A DNA stretch of 64,000 nucleotides from Mermis nigrescens (taxonomy: Eukaryota; Nematoda; Enoplea; Mermithida; Mermithidae): positions 710,501 to 774,500 of the forward strand of contig JAVLUZ010000721.1 of the NCBI GenBank assembly GCA_036768485.1, given 5' to 3'. Position 1 is the first letter of the stretch. Every line of letters begins with the position of its first letter. The position numbers and the translations under genes were made by a program. This document shows, piece after piece, positions 13,617 to 24,872 of the stretch. The notes under the pieces were generated by a model. The model was not told the DNA's origin. It was given only the letters and a program-made list of their open reading frames with translations, and made no database searches.

Positions 13617-14648
13617 GCGGAGGCTACTTCTCAGCCGTCAAAAAAATTTTGAATAGTAAGATTACGTTGGAAATGTAGAAAATCGTATCATTTCCCATAA
13701 AAGCTTCAAATTTGCGGCGCCGCAAGTCATGTGCTAAATAATCCTTTGCAACTTGCCCCGAGCGCGATTAAATTCATAGCGAATAGAAATCCCACTTCGT
13801 TTCAAACGCTTAGTGTCAATATTTCGAGTGAGCAAAGCCAATAACTTCATTTAACGTCAGTTTCTATGTGGAATATTAATGAAAAATTAGAAAAACAAAA
13901 AGTGATAAACATCTTGCGAATAATGCATTTCGCCTACTGCTCGCTTGAAGGCTTTGGGAGAAAAGGCTAATGCGTGGTAAATTATTGCATCTCAGCAATA
14001 ATTTTATTGATGTTTGTATGTACAAATGTATAATATATTCACGTACAGCCCAAGATGCAGGTCCATTTTATTCAATTGATTAATGAGAAGCTAGACCAGA
14101 AGGGTTTTCATGTTTCAGTGATAAAATGTGTATGTCTTTAGTTCTTTTCCATAATTTTGTCGACCACCATTGTGATACGTATTTTGTTTTGGGTGTTTGT
14201 TTAATTAAATACGCAGATAACATTTTTTGGGAAGGCGAATAACAAAACTTCTTATTACTACAATCTTCAAATTTGTTTTTCAACGCAGCCAGAATAGTTG
14301 GATTAATAAAGAATAAAGGCCCACATCTGAAATACCTATTTGAATTCAGCGTGTTCATTTGCCATATTTCAGACGTCTTTAAATCATACCCATTTAACTG
14401 ATGCATAGCCTATCTGGTTGGGATGTCAGCCCGACCTAGGGGTCAAAGACCCTAGGGCCAAATAGACCTTAAAATTAGTACTAAACCGTTATTTTGGTCG
14501 ATGGATAGCACTTTTTCTAAAAAGTTTTCAGTGTTGTCCCTATGTAGCCTTAATTTTGTATTTTTTCTCGAAAAATTCGCCTTTTGTCTATCTCGGGATT
14601 TAGTTAGACGTAGAATAACCCTAACCTGCATGTAAGGTGATATCTAGA
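13617..14648. other. No supported gene
   Basis: A 108-codon minus-strand frame (14080-14406) is the longest. It shows no motif I know and ends at a GGTCGGGCTGAC...CCTAGGG stretch that looks repeat-like. Left uncalled. Confidence 0.45.
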
Positions 14649-14841
14649 CATACCTGGGCGTGTGAGGTTTGGGGGTATGCACTTCCCAGAAATTGAAATA
14701 CCCCCCAGAAACCAAAACATCCCGCAGAGCTCAATTTTTGAAATTTAATGATGTTTTTTCGCCATACCACCATTTTAAGGCCATTTTTTGACCTTTGAAA
14801 AAATTTTGGCACCTCCAGAGCTTTAGTGCTACCCACATATG
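14649..14841. mobile_element. hAT-like MITE of the CACACATGGGCG family, internally deleted
   Basis: Starts CATACCTGGGCGTGTGAGG and ends GTGCTACCCACATATG, with a perfect TSD TATCTAGA at 14641-14648 and 14842-14849. It lacks the GATAGTGCTCGATGAGAAAC block, so it is shorter than its relatives. Confidence 0.85.
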
Positions 14842-15996
14842 TATCTAGACTTACTTAATTGCAAAAACAATTTTACTGGCAACCATCCTAAATTTTTAAC
14901 GCCATCGATACGACGCTGCAAAGGCCATTCTATTAATTAAATAGGTATATGGCGAAGTTAGCGGTGCCTTTTTACCTTCATCGGCTTTCTATAACGTCAA
15001 ATTCGTTCTATACCTATTTCACTCTTTCCCAATTAATTCATTTATACGAATCGTGCGAATTAAGATATTTGTGCACGCATTAGTTGCTTTTTCATTCCGT
15101 AGAATATTCTATTTTTAAGTTAAGTCGAAGCATATTTTTCACGGTCAATCTAACATTTCTTCCTCACTGAAGCTTATAAACATTATATTCCAAAAGAACT
15201 GTCTAGGTGTACATAATTCAAAGAGAGGCGAAAAAAGGTTATCGTCGAAGCGTGAATAGCTTTTGCGCCTGAAGGAGAAAAGGCCGTAAAAAAGTGAAAA
15301 CCTCAAATTTGTTACGTGTTATACAGAGCTTGATTTATCGTATTATAAACTGAAGGATTAAGCTTCATTAGCGTTTTCCGAGTCAATCTAAAGCAGAAAA
15401 GGGAGACTAGAGCGTAACTGGAATTATTCATTTCATTCATTGATGGAACTTCTAAGATTCAATCAAGGTGCTGAGAAATTGCAATCCCTGGCAGGTCATA
15501 TTTCAGACTGACTTTAGGTCACATAGACTGGAGGAAGAATAAGCTAAAATTTATGTCTATTGTCTGTTTTAAGTTACTTTTGTTCAAGATAATTTACGTA
15601 TAGTATGTTATACACATGCTTTCTGGTTATCAATATTCACATTCTTATGATTCTAGATATACATTCATGAGGACTAAAATGTATGGCGCAGCATTTTGAC
15701 AAACGGTTATTCTGTTTGGCTGATCTTTTTCCAGACAGCCCTGCTTATTACTAAATTCTCTTACTTCTGCTTATTGTATCAATACGAAAGGGCAACACCT
15801 GGCGCCATAGCTGACACCTGCCTGCGGAAATCTAGCGACAGCGTGTACGAGTATTATAAAATCTCATTAATATTCTTTGATTTTATCGTGTACCTACTGC
15901 AAGTCAAAGCATAATTCTAAATGGCAATAATTAGAGATGAATAATTTGAAAGAATCGGAGACATTTAAACATGTAGTCATCAATTCTTCAATTATA
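14842..15996. other. No supported feature
   Basis: AT-rich sequence. One 72-codon frame (15696-15914) has no motif. Confidence 0.5.
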
Positions 15997-16238
15997 GTCT
16001 GGGAGAGTCTCACCTTTTTTTGGGATAAAATGAGCTCAAAAACTGGTATAAGCGCTGAAATAGCTTAAAACTGCGTTATTACACAGTTTATGGTCAATTT
16101 TAAACACTTTTGGAACAAACTTTTACAATTTTATCCGTTTTTTGCCTTCAGTTTGCCTCATTTTCCCGAGAAAATTTTCAATTTTCTCTATCCTGGGGGT
16201 TTAGAGATCCCGCAAACCCCCTGCTACGTGCATGTCTT
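15997..16238 (-). mobile_element. CATGCACGTAGGG-type MITE, inverted and truncated
   Basis: Ends CCCCCTGCTACGTGCATG and contains GCTCAAAAACTGGTATAAGC, also seen in the copies at 27008 and 43440. The other terminus is not recognisable. Confidence 0.5.
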
Positions 16239-19200
16239 GTCATGATGATTATTATACGATTTTTATCTAAAAATACTGTTTACTAGGTCCTTATAGCTTT
16301 TAAGCTGTACATTTATTCAAAGTTTTCTGCTTTTTATTATTGTATTATTTTTTTACGGCAAACAAGTTAACTTTCTATTCAAAGGATGTTTATTCGTGTA
16401 TGATCCTCAAATGAATTTTTCTTAGAAACCAAGTCTGATTGACAAGGTAACCAGTGTGCTATATTGAATCAATTGGAAATAACCTGTTTTTCATTCGCTT
16501 CTCATTGATTTTGCTCGCCTGTCACACGCGTTCTTATTGAAGCTAAGTTTTTGCTTATTCCGAATTTTATCAGCTTATTTCCTTGCATTCGTCATTAGAA
16601 ATTAATAAAACTGACTTAGACGGACAGCCGATACTTTAACGCAATTATTAGTCGGTTCACCCTTTATTTGCTTCATTACGTATCCTTAGAATATTTGTTT
16701 ACGAGCTAATCGCAAGCACTGCATGAAAAACTAAATCCGTGTTTTTCTTTGCTTCTAACGTATTACCGTCGCTCTATTTTATCTCCTCAGCGCTCTGCTT
16801 TAGATTTTGATTATTGTTGTTTTTAATGCAATTTCGGCCTATTTAGAAAAGTTAACTTTCGATGGAGAGCGCAAGAATAGAAGAGATTGATGTACAATCT
16901 ACAATCTGTCGAAACAAGGCCCGGTTTCTATATGTTCGGGCTTAAGCCAGGCTTAGGCAATACTTTAACGTTTAAAGATACGCGTTCAGGCTCTAGCCTG
17001 GCTTAAGTCGGTTTCCATAAGCGCAGGCCCAAAAACCTAGCGACAATATTGAAACATATGACATCAAAATTGAACACTTGCTATCTTTATCATATACAGA
17101 AAAGCCTGACTTAAGCCACACTTTACTGAAATCGAACCTATATCTGTAAAAGCCAACTTATGTTTTTATCACCTTTGCTTAAATTTATGTAGCGAAAGTT
17201 ATCCGAATAAAATGGGTGTGAGTTTGAAATACGAGCAACATAATTCTACTGATTTGAATTTTTCAAGCATCTTGAATTATAAATAAGTAAATTCACATTA
17301 ATATCCTTCTTTGCAAAATTTCATGCAGATTTGCCATTAATTGAGAATATTCCTGTTATGCGTGTTTCTCCAGAAACGGAATCTTTTTTCTATCAGAAAC
17401 ATAATGAGTTGACAAGAGACATTATCACTGCTGGGAGCCTTATATTCGATCTCTTCATTAACATATGAAACACAACAAGTCGTTCTTATTCTTAAAACTC
17501 TATATATTGCCCCGTAAACATCTGCGCATGTATTTCTTCCTTAGTATCTTAGTTACAGTATGTATTCTTGCTTATCGCTACGTCTGCATTCAGAATTTTA
17601 TTTGTTTCTGAAGTGACTGGCAAGGCTCGTTTGATGTATGCCCTGTGAATTTTTCATGAACAAGAATGAGAATTGTCAGCTAGGGAGGGAACTGTATTTT
17701 TCGATACGTATACAGGGTCAAGAAATCTCTTCAGAAAAATCATCAATTATTAATTTGATAGGTGTCTACAAATCAAATCGAAAAAAGCAGAGATCGCACG
17801 TGGGTTGGGTCTTGTTTGAACTACACTATTAAACAAAAGCCCATCTGATCCCATAATCCTATTTTCGGAATTTGTTTACGGATATTCCCAATTTTAATGC
17901 TGATGGATAGAACTTGATAAGCAACATCAGATGCACAATTTTTTCTCATACCAATAATTTTTGGCTCTTTTTGACCTTTGAAAAGTCCTGAACCTCAAAA
18001 CTCAAGAATATTGACTCTGCCCATGTATGTATGGTTAAGACCATTTCCGGCTTGGGTCCAACGAAGTTAAAAAAATCGAAAATTTGATAGTAGGGCGAAA
18101 AAACATCAATTTTAGACGATTCTTAACAAGATATATTCATTGGAATCAAAAAATCTCGAAAAAACGAAAAAATTTAAAAAATTTGGTTCATCGAATTCCG
18201 ATTAGGGCTTTTGGATTTTGGGTTCTAGACTCCAGACACCCATACGCCTATGTGCGGTTGAGATCAGATTCTAATCAAGACAAAGCTGCCGTTTCGCTAG
18301 CATCGCGTTATTTGTAATGAGTTTTACAAATTTCAATTAAGATGTGCCTAACACGAGAGAGCGAAATATTTAATGTAATATAAACTTTTTGATAGATTCA
18401 ATAAATAAATACTCAAATTGTTTGAGAATATTGCCTAAAAAGATCTTTGAACGTGGTTTTTATTTTTTATTTTTTACACCACTTTTCTTCTGGTTTGCGT
18501 ACACTACATGCATGTGAAAGATGTATAGAACGATGCTACTAAATACTAAGGCAAATATTTTGAAAACATTCTGACGAGATCATAAAGAATTTTTGGCTGC
18601 TGAGTGGCTATTTTTTCGGAATCCTAAATCGAAATGATACCCATTTTGACATCTTGCTAGCCATTCGAATTTTTGAGTTTTTGCAAGCTTGGCATATGCG
18701 CATCAATGATCGACAATGACCAATTGCGAAACAACTGTTTTGGAACACGTTTGCCAGTAAATGACTCAATTTGCTGAAAGAATTTTGGTGAAAGCTATAA
18801 ATTAGATAAGATATGATGGATAACTTGAATGACATACTTTCAAAATTAGTGTGCCTTTCGATGCTAGGCTAAGCAGTGGACGCGGTTGTGATTCCGTGTA
18901 GCGTTTTTTTTGCGCGAACGTCACTCTTGAGATCGTTTAACGCAAAAACCACTGGAGTTTTAGTTTTTACGCTTAAGCTGGCCTTAGCAGAATGTATCAG
19001 CACAACCCTTTAATCTTAAACGCCTATCCGGCCTAAGTCGTTAGAGCTAAGATAGTAAAATTGCTTTTGGCTTATTTTCCCGAGATAATTCACATGTAGA
19101 AACCAATCATATCAAGAATCATGTTGTTGATTAATAAAAACTTATCGTCATTCTAGTTATTCTTCTTGTATGCTACGCGCAGATCACATTATCTACTCAG

Positions 19201-19423
19201 ACGTTCATTGAGTTTCTAAGCGAAGCGTGAATTTTCACCAGGTGATTTGCATATGAATACGTACAAGTTCGATTAGCCATCCAGCCACGTTTACGTCATT
19301 GTCAGTCGATGAATTTTCCGGTGTCTTTTTGACGTTGGGGCAATTAGTTATCAATAAAAAATGGTAAATTACGCGCGTCAACTTTTTCATATGTCAACAC
19401 TGAAAGAATTATGCATATTATGT
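16239..19423. other. Sparse region with scattered repeat words
   Basis: GCTTAAGCC(A/T)GGC words cluster at 16920-17110 and near 18965. Blocks resembling the CACACATGGGCG MITE (GACCTTTGAAAAG; GCCCATGTATG; GGCGAAAAAACATC) occur at 17950-18245. No gene is supported. Confidence 0.45.
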
Positions 19424-20238
19424 ACTAGCAAAGAAAAATGCTCCGATGGAACAAAAAAGGGGAATATACTTGGGATTGTTAATTATCGAGGATGTAAAAG
19501 GAGGGGACTAGGAATCTCCCTATGTTATATGCCAAAAATCGCAAAATATGTTAAAAATCAGACTTTCTCTAAACAATGCAAAAAATCGAAGTATATTCTG
19601 CGGTCTCTGAAAAAACGTATTATTTTAAAATAATTTTCTCTGATTGACATAATATCTTAAAAGCATATTACGTAATGCAACTTTTTGCAGACTTCATTCA
19701 ACTTTGAGTTGCTTAATAATGTGACTGAAAGTGAAATGCTGTTAACAAATCATAATTAAGTTGTTCGTATTTCATTATTACTAAGCATGTCACTTAGCAG
19801 ATACAGCCATTCTAAGTGTCAAAGTGCAAGCAATATTCAAATTACCAAAAAATTGATTGAAAAAAGCAGCGAATTAGCAATGCAGTAGCTAAGCGAATTG
19901 AATGAAATAGTACATTTCGATGCATTCAAGACAATCGATGATATTGTTGGTTCAAAGCAGTAGGAAACACGGAAGCTGACGTGCAACAGACCTTATGTAG
20001 ATACTCTTTTACACATGTCTACAACAATTGTTTACTGAACTTTTACATTTTTCAAAGGCCGCAGAATATACTTCGATTTTTTGCATTGTTTAGAGAAAGT
20101 CTGATTTTTAACATATTTTGCGATTTTTGGCATATAACATAGGGAGATTCCTAGTCCCCTCCTTTTACATCCTCGATAATTCACAATCCCAAGTATATTC
20201 CCCTTTTTTGTTCCATCGGAGCATTTTTCTTTGCTAGT
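19424..20238. mobile_element. Foldback element with ~180-bp terminal inverted repeats
   Basis: The left arm (19424-19600) and right arm (20058-20238) are nearly perfect inverted copies, from ACTAGCAAAGAAAAATGCTC inward to the GAATATACTTCGATTTTTTG region. The 450-bp centre has no coding sequence. Related copies are at 35058-35714 and, partial, 849-1200. Inner arms include TTTTACATCCT and CTAGTCCCCTCC. Confidence 0.8.
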
Positions 20239-20443
20239 ACCCTACTTTTAATTAGCAAGATTTGGAAATACAATACTAGATTCCATTTACTGTGCGGTTC
20301 TTCTAATAATTGAATGGTTCAAACTTTACAAAGCTACTAGTTGTAGAAGAAACAAACATTCTGATTAGTAATTCTCATGTTACGTAGAACATCCTGTAAA
20401 GAAATATGCTTCCAAAACTTTCTAGAGCTAAACTTAATTTACA

Positions 20444-22640
20444 TTTTAAACTTTACACAAGAGTGTAAAGAATTTTAGTGGGATTAATAATTTCGATATT
20501 GCTCTGATATAACGATCAGCATTTATTAAGAAATGAAACCTCTATAATGTTCTAAGAACAAATTAACATTAGGTGTTAATCACTTTACACTACTCTTCAT
20601 GCGCCCCTAGCAGACGTATCACATCTGTTTCCATATATATTTTACGACTTTAGGGAAAAAATAAGTTACCGTGAGGCTCTAGAATGAAGCTTATTATATA
20701 GTGTAAACTTTACACTAGCAACGAGTGTAAAGAAGATTTTAGTCGGATTTGTAAATTCGATATTACTCGGATATTACGATCAACATTCATGAAAAAATTA
20801 TGTCTCCATAACGATTTAATGACAAATAGACACAGATGTAAACCACTTTACATCACTGTTGAGTGTAAACAAACGCGCCCAGCTGACGTCCCTTATTTGA
20901 TTCCATGTAAATTTTCAGATTTCGGCAAAAAATTTAGGTTTTTGCAAAGCTCTAGAACGAAGATTAACCACTTTACATCACTGTTGAGTGTAAACAAACG
21001 CGCCCAGCTGACGTCCCTTATTTGATTCCATGTAAATTTTCAGATTTCGGCAAAAAATTCAGGTTTTCGCAAAGCTCTAGAACGAAGATTAATTAGCAGT
21101 GTAAACTTTACACAACCGCCTAGCGTAAAGAGGACTTTATTCCGATTTGTAAATCTGATATTACTCGGATATTATTATCAACATTTATGAAAAAATTGCA
21201 TGTCTACAATGGTCTGAGGACAAATAAACAATGAGTGTAAACTACTTTACATCACTGTTGGATGTAAACAAACGCGCCTACGTGACGTCTCACATTTGAT
21301 TCTTTGAAAATTTCTAGACTCCAGGAAAAAATTAGGTTTCTGGAATGCTCAAAAACGAAGATAAATACATTTGTAGTGTAAACTTCATGTAAACACCTAG
21401 TGTAAAGAAGATTTTGGTCAGATTCGTAATTTTGATATTGTTCCGATATTACGATTAATATTTATGAAAAAATTAAGTCTCCATAATGTTCTATGGGCAA
21501 ACTAACAATAGGTGTAAACCACTGTACAACACTGTAGAGTGTAAACATACGCGCCAGACTGGCATATCAAATTTGGTTCCTGGTCCATTTCTAGACTTGA
21601 TAATCGTGTCCCTGACTCATAACCGGAGAAGCAGGCAGAAAAAACAAGACAAAAACGCATTTTAAACACCAAATTTTTGACTTTACACTCGCTAAATATT
21701 AATGTATACACAATTTGCTTTGACATGCACCCGATATAAAGCACTTTATTTTTATTCTATTGGACTTATCCCGACTTCTGGACGGAGAAAGTGGCGAACA
21801 AAAAAGCAACAAAAACGTATTTTCCATCATTTAGAACACTGTAAACTTTAAAATTCCGTACCGAACTCCCCATTGAGTTTAAAGAAATTCGGTTTGGTAC
21901 AATTTGTAGCTTTTAAATCGTAGTACATTCCTGTGTGCCAAAATTCTCTTGCAAAAATTATTTCGTATGATTTATTAATCAAAATTCGGAAAAAACGTGT
22001 TTTTTCGCCCATTTTTTACCTCTGATTTCGATTTTTACACCCCCATAAATAACTCAATATTGCGTTTTTTTTAAATGCGGTTTGCTGCGATGTGTAGCCC
22101 CTGAGAGGCACTTTATTACTGCTGTATTCAATTCACCCTGACTCATAAGCGGAAAAATTTGGCAGAGAAATCTTAGTCAAAATCCGTTTTTTTACACCAT
22201 CCACTAGAGTGTAAACTTTAAACCCCAGGATCTAACTCACCATAGAGCATATAAGACTTTGCTTATATGCAGAATGTAGCCCTTGATCCGCTCTACATTT
22301 CTGTCAGAAAAAATTTTAAAAAACTAATAACCGGAGTTAGTATCGGACATAAGCAGGTTGAAAACGCGACCAAAAAGTGCTTTTTCACCCCCAGATTTTC
22401 GCACTCTTTACACTGCCATTCGATGACTAATGCGAATTTCAAAAAACAAAAAAAGTGCCATCTGTAGAATTTATCCCTCTATTATCCTATGCTGTTCAAT
22501 TCTTCAAGTCATCAATACTCAGTTGTCCACATGCCGCAGTAAAAAGGTCCCAAAATTTGTCCTATGTTATAACGTTACACAAAAACTTTACACCTTCTTT
22601 ACACAGTCAGTTTTGAGTTTCAAGAAAAACAAAAATACAC
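20444..22640. repeat. Satellite-like tandem array of ~260-290 bp units with GTGTAAA palindromes
   Basis: Units begin with an AGTGTAAACTTTACACT-type palindrome, followed by GATATTACTCGGATATTACG, a TTTACATCACTGTTGAGTG block and a CGCGCC(C/T)A(G/C) block. Clear units start near 20444, 20697, 21095 and 21375; later ones to 22640 are decayed. A stretch of about 130 bases (20843-20957 and 20961-21090) is nearly identical, showing a recent partial duplication. No coding frame is consistent with it. Confidence 0.75.
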
Positions 22641-22664
22641 GGGCAGCGAATTTTTTTATTATCT

Positions 22665-22790
22665 TTCTTTTAAAAAAACCGCACCTTCCAGAAGTGTCCC
22701 GTTATAGCTGTAGGGGGGTGCACAGGTGTTAGGGGTACCCAAGTATATTATAGGTACGCGCTAACGCGCTACCTAAGATGAAGAAATGGC
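22665..22790. repeat. Common terminus of the GTGTAAA-type element
   Basis: AAAACCGCACCTTCCAGAAG through CAAGTATATTATAGGTACGC matches 2680-2825 and the inverted 33590-33720. It ends in a hairpin, TAGGTACGCGC-TAAC-GCGCTACCTA. This looks like a conserved element end. Confidence 0.65.
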
Positions 22791-23277
22791 GATTTCATCT
22801 TGAACCGTATGCTAAAAAAATTGATAAAAAACGAAGAATGAATTCTAAATCTTTGGACTTTCGATAGAAATACAAGTTATCTCGATGAATCACAGGCTAA
22901 TCTAATAAGTTTTTGGAAATTGCTGAGAATGTGACAGAGGTGTTATTTCTTTACTTGCTACGATCGGTAAAGGGATTCTTTGTTCTCGCTATTTCTGTAA
23001 TTTTCCCAAATTTATCAAGAAGCATTTTTGTTTGTATGTTTTTCGTTTGTCTAACATGCGTGTAGTTTTTCGCCTTCATTATAGAACATTGCTGAATTCT
23101 GATTAGTCTAAATTTGTATTTTTTTCGCGAATATATAATAACTTGACTTGGTTTTCTTTAAGGCCAAAAATAAAATTCCAGTGTCATTCGGTAGTGTACT
23201 AGGAAAGTGAAAAAACAAAAATACGCAAATAAAATTCGTTTGTTTTTGGAATGCATTTTGCTGTTAACCCCCGGACG

Positions 23278-23935
23278 ATTGTGGGTCCTGCCGGACCCAA
23301 CTTTAAAATCCTTGTAGCTTAATGAGTTTTGAAGATACACTAAAACACATTGCAGCATTGAGATTGCCATCGCAAAAATGACCAAGAAAATGAGTTTCTG
23401 TCCAAAAAAAAGTTTATTTTGTAGAGGAAAAATTTTTTGAAACTAAGCAAGTTAAATAATTCCAAATTGTTCTACTTTTTTCTCTCTATTTTAAACTATA
23501 TAATGTTATAAGAAACTCAAATTCCGGCAAAGAACCATGAAAAACAAAAAATAAATGTATCGAAAGCGTGCGCGTGGCGTTTCCGCACGCGCTCGTTTCC
23601 ATAAAATTTAGCTTTTATTATTTGTTCTTCTTCAGTGGAAATCAAGGTTTCTGAAACATTTTTTAGTGCAAAATATGGAGAAATAAACGTAGAACACTGT
23701 ACGATTGTCCAATACCCTAATGTCAGCCCCTAAAGCTTTTTTTACTGGACAAATTCAAAAAAAAGAATTTCAACAAAGCGCTCTTTTCAAAGTCACAAAA
23801 AAGCACTTTCTACAATAAGCATGCTTAAGATTCAGCTCTTGTAGTATACACTTATTGTTTATTATTTTCCGTCAAATATTCGCTAAGTTGTTCAATTTTC
23901 TAAATTTTGCAAGTTTTCGCATGGCCGTCCGAGGG
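23278..23935. mobile_element. piggyBac-like MITE with TTAA target site
   Basis: TTAA occurs on both sides (23274-23277 and 23936-23939). The ends are inverted copies: CCCCCGGACGATTG on the left, and CCCTCGGACGGCCATG when the right end is read on the minus strand. TTAA duplication plus CCC-starting terminal repeats is the hallmark of piggyBac elements. There is a subterminal palindrome GGGTCCTGCCGGACCC and an internal GC-rich palindrome near 23565-23600. No transposase frame is present. Confidence 0.75.
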
Positions 23936-24138
23936 TTAAAAAACTAAAAATAGAAGCCGCTCGCATTTCTGCATAACATTTTGAATATGAACAAAGTCTG
24001 TGCGTTCCTAAAATCATTATAAGGAGAAACGGCTACCATCATTTTTAATTACGAAATTGTGTTGACAGTAATAAACACATAACATGTGTGTTGTGCACGA
24101 CCGCATAATTTTTATCGTGAAACACCGTCAGTGTCGTC

Positions 24139-24728
24139 CAGGGGCGGATTTAAGAGGAGCGGGAGAGGGCGCGCACCCACCATTATCCTAAAACAGGTGG
24201 CGTGATAAAGAATGGATATGTAATTTGCAATGATTTTTGGACGTCAGTGGTCATAATTTCTCAATTTTTTTCGGCGCTAATGACATTTATTTACTTCTGT
24301 AGCAGCCTAAAAACAATTTTTCCTCATTATATAGGTTTCAAAACAATTTCAAGATCAGAAACAACTATTTTAATATAGATTTCTTCGATTTTCAAGCAAT
24401 TTTTAAGATTTTTTTACTTTCCGTGTCAAATGGTAATACAGGGAATCGAGCAGTAAATCAAGCTTCTAAACGTCTTTTTGCCTAAATTTCACAAATTTTT
24501 CGGCGCTTTGCACCGGATTTTCGCAAAAGCCTAAGAAATTTAAAACTTTTAAAAATTTCAGAACAATTTCGCGTTAAAAGTGATTTTGAATAAAAGTAAA
24601 CAATGTAAAACGCCGAAAAAAACGCTTATTTTACTAGTGAAGGGCAAATTCTTGGACTTGTTTTAGACTGTCTTTGGAAAAGTTGGAGTACAGCCTCCCC
24701 CTTAAGGAAATTCCTAGATCCACCACTG
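24139..24728. mobile_element. hAT-like MITE upstream of the receptor exon (CAGGGGCGG ends)
   Basis: The element begins CAGGGGCGGATTTAAG and ends in an imperfect inverted copy (AGATCCACCACTG). Flanks are GTGTCGTC (24131-24138) and GTGTCCTC (24729-24736), an 8-bp TSD with one mismatch. It carries no transposase frame. The interior includes the CGGCGCTTTGCACCG hairpin variant seen in many repeats of this window. It ends about 125 bases before the receptor's splice acceptor, so it probably sits in an intron or the promoter. Confidence 0.7.
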
Positions 24729-24841
24729 GTGTCCTCAATAAATCGTTCATTTTCGAACTCGAACTAAATTTCTATTTCGAAGAAAAACATTGATATTGAC
24801 GTTACCTCATACGCTATACCAGAAATGACTGCTTAAGCTAA

Positions 24842-24855
24842 TCATCTTTTTTCAG
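24842..24855 (+). other. Splice acceptor in front of the receptor exon
   Basis: A pyrimidine run ending in TTTTTTCAG stands 17 bases before the receptor ATG. The reading frame is open from this AG into the ATG, with the nearest in-frame stop (TAA) only about 36 bases before the ATG. The exon therefore probably starts at 24856, with a 5' UTR or short coding exon further upstream that I could not locate. Confidence 0.6.
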
Positions 24856-24872
24856 TACACCTTACTGCGCCA

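Noticed and set aside
14080..14406. 108-codon minus-strand frame
   Set aside because: Mixed composition but no recognisable motif, no splice sites assessed as convincing, and length expected by chance in AT-rich DNA of this size.
22755..22785. Helitron 3' end (hairpin followed by CTAA)
   Set aside because: The hairpin is suggestive, but the other copy reads CTAT, no matching 5' TC end was found, and no Rep/helicase sequence is present.
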